Shown: positions 58,451-64,000 of the stretch, piece by piece
Numbering within the stretch: the stretch's first letter is position 1
Layout of the letters: every line of letters starts with the position of its first letter
Assembly (NCBI GenBank): GCA_949126835.1
Contig: OX421495.1
Coordinates: forward strand, 26,395,329-26,459,328
Direction: 5' to 3'
DNA: 64,000 nt
Origin: Anisus vortex
Lineage: Eukaryota; Mollusca; Gastropoda; Planorbidae
Notes under the pieces: model-generated
Told to the model about the DNA's origin: nothing
Database searches by the model: none
The model's input: the letters and a program-made list of their open reading frames with translations, nothing else
Position numbers and translations under genes: made by a program

Positions 58451-59919
58451 TGGCCGTTACCTAGGCGATAAGCCTAAAGGTGCCCAGTTCTCGGAACTGG
58501 ATAAAATAACCCATGGAGTTATAAACAATAGTCTTAAGCGGGGATAAAGTATTTTCCGGTGACTTATACCATTTAAATATTGCATTCCACAAATAACGAC
58601 GCAAATTAAAACACAATTTTGTTCCCTTCTTAAACGCATAAATACGCAAAATTTTATGACGCCATATAATTATAAGCTTAAATATAGAGTGTAACCAGGA
58701 CCACTGCGTTTAAATAAGCTTAGTAAGGCGTCGGTATTACTTCCCGAAACAGAAAAAAAAATGCTAAATCTATTTGCTTTGTCCTATGTTTGTAAGGTTT
58801 TAAATTATTAATTAGCTTTAAGTCATGAATTCACAGTGTAAAGTATTAAAGTAGTGATAGATTAAGAAAATCAACTACAGTATTGGTAGTGTAAAGAATT
58901 TATGTTGTTTACGGCACGTAGACAATTTAAACATGAAGAAAATTTGTTCCCGTCATTGAGTTGAGATAATAAAATCCATGCACATAGTTTGATGACGTCA
59001 ATTTAAACATGAATGAAAAATGTCCCTTCATTGCTATAAAATCCATGCGCAAAGATTGATGACGTCATAAAAATAATCTCAACGCCATCCTTTTTTTTTA
59101 ATTTTCTTAGCGCGATCGATCGAAAAACTATAAAAAGTTGGAACGGAAAATTCAACATGAACCCAAAATATGTCGTTTTATTCGCGTTTTTTGACCAAAC
59201 TGACCACTGCGGTCATTTTAATTTTTTTAAAACCTTGACAGTGTTCACCGCCGTAACGCAAAGAATATTTGTAGCAAATTTCACGTTTTTATGTCCAGTA
59301 TTTAAAAAGATTATGCGGTATGTACATACCCAGCCAGCCAGCCAGCCAGCCAGCCACATATTCCTTTTGAGATTTATATATATATATGATATATATACAA
59401 GCCGTTATGTGCCCGGTCCTCCGAACCGGCTAAAAGTTATGTTTACATACACTCTAACTACTCAGTCAGTTATAATGAGATTGCCCGCATGACCTACGAC
59501 ACGAATTTAAACGTGAGGTAATTTTTTATTTGCCCGCTACAACATGAATTACCCGTTAAAATCATTACTCATCACCCATTATAACAATTACAAAATTGCC
59601 CGCTATAAATTACGACGCAAATTAAAACATGAATATATTTTGTTCTATTCATTGATTAAGAACATTCGACAGTACTTTTTTTTTTTTTTTAATGATTGTT
59701 TGATATGTTTTTTTTACGACAAACATTAAGTCGCAGACCTATGTTGTGTTGTTTTTGTTTATTTGCTATTTATTTATTTATTGTTGCTTTGGAAGCAAAC
59801 TTAGAATTAAATTTTCTGTTCAACATGTAAAACAATTACAAATGAAACCCTTATGAAATAATGTTTATAAAACGTATACGACACGAATTAAAACTTTAAA
59901 AATTTAGTTCCGGCAATTT

Positions 59920-60247
59920 GAACATTGCCCGGCAAATTAAACATTGCCCGGAAATTTAAACATTGCCCGGTAATTTAAACATTGCCCGGTATTATAAACA
60001 TTGCCCGGTATTAGAAAAATTGACCGGTAATTTAAACATTGCCCGGTAATTTAAACATTGCCCGGTAATTTAAACATTGCCCGGTATTATAAACATTGCC
60101 CGGTATTATAAACATTGCCCGGTAATTTAAACATTGCCCGGTAATTTAAACATTGCCTGGTATTATAAACATTGCCCGGTATTATAAACATTACCCGGTA
60201 ATTTAAACATTACCCGGTAATTTAAACATTGCCCGGTAATTTAAACA
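59920..60247. repeat. Nested 19-bp minisatellite, unit 5 (about 17 copies)
   Basis: Same family, with private changes such as ttagaaaaattgaccgg and acattacccgg. Confidence 0.92.
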
Positions 60248-61689
60248 ATGGCCGTTACCTAGGCGATAAGCCTAAAGGTGCCCAGTTCTCGGAACTGGAT
60301 AAAATAACCCATGGAGTTATAAACAATAGTCTTAAGCGGGCATAAAGTATTTTCCGGTAACTTATACCATTTAAATATTGCATTTTACAAATTACGACGC
60401 AAATTAAAACAAAATTTTGTTCCCTTCTTAAACGCATAAATACGCAAAATTTGATGACGCCATATAATTATAAGCTTAAATATAGAGTGTAACCAGGACC
60501 GCTGCGTTTAAATAAGCTTAGTAAGGCGTCGGTATTACTTCCCGAAACAGAAAAAAAAATGCTAAATCTTTTTGCTTTGTCCTATGTTTGTAAAGTTTTA
60601 AATTATTAATTAGCTTTAAGTCATGTACTCACAGTGTAAAGTATTAAAGTAGTGATAGATTAGGAAAATCAACTACAGTATTGGTAGTGTAAAGAATTTA
60701 TGTTGTTTACGGCACGTAGACAATTTAAACATGAAGAAAATTTGTTCCCGTCATTGAGTTGAGATAATAAAATCCATGCACACAGTTTGATGACGTCAAT
60801 TTAAACATGAATGAAAAATGTCCCTTCATTGCTATAAAATCCATGCGCAAAGATTGATGACGTCATAAAAATAATCTCAGCGCATCCTTTTTTTTCTAAC
60901 TTTGTGACGAAAAACTATAAAAAGTTGGAACGGCAAATTCAACATGAACCCAAAATATGTAGTTTTATTCGCGTTTTTTGACCAAACTGACCACTGCGGT
61001 CATTTTATTTTTTTGTAAACTTTGACAGTGTTCACCGCCGTAACGCAAAGAATATTTGTAGCAAATTTCACGTTTTTATGTCCAGTATTTAAAAAGATTA
61101 TGCGGTATGTACATACCCAGCCAGCCAGCCAGCCACATACATACATATTCCTTTTGAGATTTATATATATACAAGCCGTTATGTGCCCGGTCCTCCGAAC
61201 CGGCTAAAAGTTATGTTTACATACACTCTAACTACTCAGGCAGTTATAATGAGATTGCCCGCATGACCTACGACACGAATTTAAACGTGAGGTAATTTTT
61301 TATTTGCCCGCTACAACATGAATTACCCGTTAAAATCATTACTCATCACCCATTATAACAATTACAAAATTGCCCGCTATAAATTACGACGCAAATTAAA
61401 ACATGAATATATTTTGTTCTATTCATTGATTAAGAACATTCGACAGTACTTTTTTTTTTTTTAATGATTGTTTGATATATTTTTTTTACGACAAACATTA
61501 AGTCGCAGACCTATGTTGTGTTGTTTTTGTTTATTTGCTATTTATTTATTTATTGTTGCTTTGGAAGCAAACTTAGAATTAAATTTTCTATTCAACATGT
61601 AAAACAATAACAAATGAAACCCTTATGAAATAATGTTTATAAAACGTATACGACACAAATTAAAACTTTAAAAATTTAGTTCCGGCAAT

Positions 61690-62004
61690 TTGAACATTGC
61701 CCGGCAAATTAAACATTGCCCGGTAATTTAAACATTGCCCGGTAATTTAAACATTGCCCGGTATTATAAACATTGCCCGGTATTATAAACATTGCCCGGT
61801 AATTTAAACATTGCCCGGTAATTTAAACATTGCCCAGTAATTTAAACATTGCCCGGTATTATAAACATTGCCCGGTATTATAAACATTGCCCGGTAATTT
61901 AAACATTGCCCGGTAATTTAAACATTGCCCGGTATTATAAACATTGCCCGGTGTTATAAACATTGCCCGGTAATTTTAAACATTGCCCGGTAATTTAAAC
62001 AATG
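61690..62004. repeat. Nested 19-bp minisatellite, unit 6 (about 16 copies)
   Basis: Same family with the two-plus-two variant order. The corresponding array is absent from unit 7. Confidence 0.92.
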
Positions 62005-64000
62005 GCCGTTACCTAGGCGATAAGCCTAAAGGTGCCCAGTTCTCGGAACTGGATAAAATAACCCATGGAGTTATAAACAATAGTCTTAAGCGGGGATAAA
62101 GTATTTTCCGGTAACTTATACCATTTAAATATTGCATTCCACAAATAACGACGCAAATTAAAACAAAATTTTTTTCCCTTCTTAAACGCATAAATACGCA
62201 AAATTTGATGACGCCATATAATTATAAGCTTAAATATAGAGTGTAACCAGGACCACTGCGTTTAAATAAGCTTAGTAAGGCGTCGGTATTACTTCCCGAA
62301 ACAGAAAAAAAAATGCTAAATCTATTTGCTTTGTCCTATGCTTGTAAAGTTTTAAATTATTAATTAGCTTTAAGTCATGTATTCACAGTGTAAAGTATTA
62401 AAGTAGTGATAGATTAAGAAAATCAACTACAGTATTGGTAGTGTAAAGAATTTATGTTGTTTACGGCACGTAGACAATTTAAACATGAAGAAAAATTTGT
62501 TCCCGTCATTGAGTTGAGATAATAAAATCCATGCACATAGTTTGATGACGTCAATTTAAACATGAATGAAAAATGTCCCTTCATTGCTATAAAATCCATG
62601 CGCAAAGATTGATGACGTCATAAAAATAATCTCAGCGCATCCTTTTTTTTTCTAACTTTGTGACGAAAAACTATAAAAAGTTGTACTGGCAAAGACAATG
62701 TGAATCAAAAGTTGTGTTTTTTTTCACGTTTTTTGACCAAACTGACCACTGCGGTCATTTTAATTTTTTTTAAACCTTGACAGTGTTCACCGCCGTAACG
62801 CAAAGAATATTTGTAGCAAATTTCACGTTTTTATGTTCAGTATTTAAAAAGATTATGCGGTATGTACATAGCCAGCCACATACATACATACATACATATT
62901 CCTTTTGAGATTTATATATATACAAGCCGTTATGTGCCCGGTCCTCCGAACCGGCTAAACGTTATGTTTACATACACTCTAACTACTCAGGCAGTTATAA
63001 TGAGATTGCCCGCATGACCTACGACACGAATTTAAACGTGAGGTAATTTTTTATTTGCCCGCTACAACATGAATTACCCGTTAAAATCATTACTCATCAC
63101 CCATTATAACAATTACAAAATTGCCCGCTATAAATTACGACGCAAATTAAAACATGAATATATTTTGTTCTATTCATTGATTAAGAACATTCGACAGTAC
63201 TTTTATTTTTTTTTTAATGATTGTTTGATATATTTTTTTTACGACAAACATTAAGTCGCAGACCTATGTTGTGTTGTTTTTGTTATTTACTATTTATTTA
63301 TTTATTGTAGCTTTGGAAGCAAACTTATAATTAAATTTTCTATTTAACATGTAAAACAATAACAAATGAAACCCATAAGAAACAAAGAAGAAATTTTTTT
63401 TTTGTTACATTGTGTTCAATGTAATCGCATAATGATCTTTTACATACACTTTACATATCCATGGAGTTATAATGAGATTGCCCGCTACACAGTTAATATA
63501 TAAGGCAATTAAAGGTAATTTTTTATTTGCCCGCTACAACATGAATTACCCGTTAAAATCATTACTCATCACCCATTATAACAATTACAAAATTGCCCGC
63601 TATAAATTACGACGCAAATTAAAACATGAATATATTTTGTTCTATTCATTGATAAAGAACATTCGACAGTACTTTTTTTTTAATGATTGTTTGATATATT
63701 TTTTTACGACAAACATTAAGTCGCAGACCTATGTTGTGTTGTTTTTGTTTATTTGCTGTTTATTTATTTATTGTTGCTTTGGAAGCAAACTTAGAATTAT
63801 TTTTTCTATTCAACATGTAAAACAATAACAAATGAAACCAATAAGAAACAAAGAAGAAACTTTAAAAAAAAAAAATTGTGTTCAATTTAATCGCATAATG
63901 ATATTTTACATACACTTTATCTACCCATGGAGTTATAATGAGATTGCCCGCTACACAGTTAATATATACGGCAATTAATAAAACCCTGCCCGTTAAAAAG

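Larger units (their letters stand above)
51647..64000. repeat. Macrosatellite of 1.75-2.04 kb units, seven starts, runs off the window
   Basis: Units starting tacaagccgttatgtgcccg begin at 51647, 53569, 55525, 57562, 59396, 61170 and 62921. Each (except the last) has conserved left sequence, a nested 19-bp minisatellite of variable length, then conserved right sequence containing two TGACGTCA palindromes and a short agcc tract. The left array edge coincides with the unit start tacaagcc, so this is likely a true unit boundary. From about 63380 the order changes to a shorter module of about 460-480 bp without the minisatellite. Recurrent 60-codon frames (for example MNYPLKSLLITHYNNYKIAR) merely follow overall nucleotide conservation. 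Confidence 0.95.

Noticed and set aside
51795..63828. Recurrent 60-codon frames in the macrosatellite units on both strands
   Set aside because: All units are conserved at DNA level, so persistence of a short frame is expected; poly-T length changes alter the C-terminal residues and no domain is recognised.

Overview
The window is eukaryotic, repeat-dominated intergenic DNA from an animal, most likely a mollusc and probably a gastropod. The pointers are dispersed short SINE copies whose core resembles the conserved central domains of molluscan tRNA-derived SINEs, CR1/L2-like LINE tails, several cut-and-paste transposon families and an unusual density of minisatellites. The species assignment is inference. 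I find no convincing multi-exon host gene. The only possible host coding sequence is a weak small secreted-peptide-like ORF at 9121-9318.

Layout. 1-7160: three tandem arrays (37 bp, 43/47 bp and 24 bp units); the last holds about 140 copies. 7160-16270: AT-rich spacer with nested hAT-type MITEs, a small secreted-peptide-like ORF, (CTAT)n-derived DNA, 37-bp and 17-bp minisatellites, a 28-bp array that a hAT MITE has entered, and two SINEs facing head to head. 16270-40140: mostly anonymous spacer with microsatellites and minisatellites (14, 16/48, 28, 34, 20, 32 and 29 bp units), LINE 3' ends (three of one family in antisense, one on the + strand), a decayed Tc1/mariner-like element with intact inverted ends, and more SINEs. 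40147-46950: a complete LTR retrotransposon on the minus strand. 46951-51640: a 39-bp minisatellite and spacer. 51647-64000: a macrosatellite with 1.75-2.04 kb units, each carrying a nested 19-bp minisatellite; it runs off the window end.

The LTR retrotransposon is the main find. Read 5' to 3' on the minus strand it has LTR, a primer-binding site matching tRNA-Pro, gag with a SCAN-like capsid C-terminal region, a CCHC knuckle, an in-frame Cys/Ser/Thr-rich minisatellite, aspartic protease, integrase, reverse transcriptase, RNase H, a polypurine tract and LTR. Integrase lies before reverse transcriptase. That is the Ty1/copia order, but the proteins are Ty3/gypsy-like, as in the Gmr1 group first described from deuterostomes. 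The LTRs are about 98.5% identical by eye, yet the coding region has three frame changes and one in-frame UAG. It is therefore either a recently inserted, already defective copy or a copy carrying some sequencing errors.

About 40% of the window is tandem repeat. Several long open frames are by-products of repeat units whose length is a multiple of three and are not annotated as genes.
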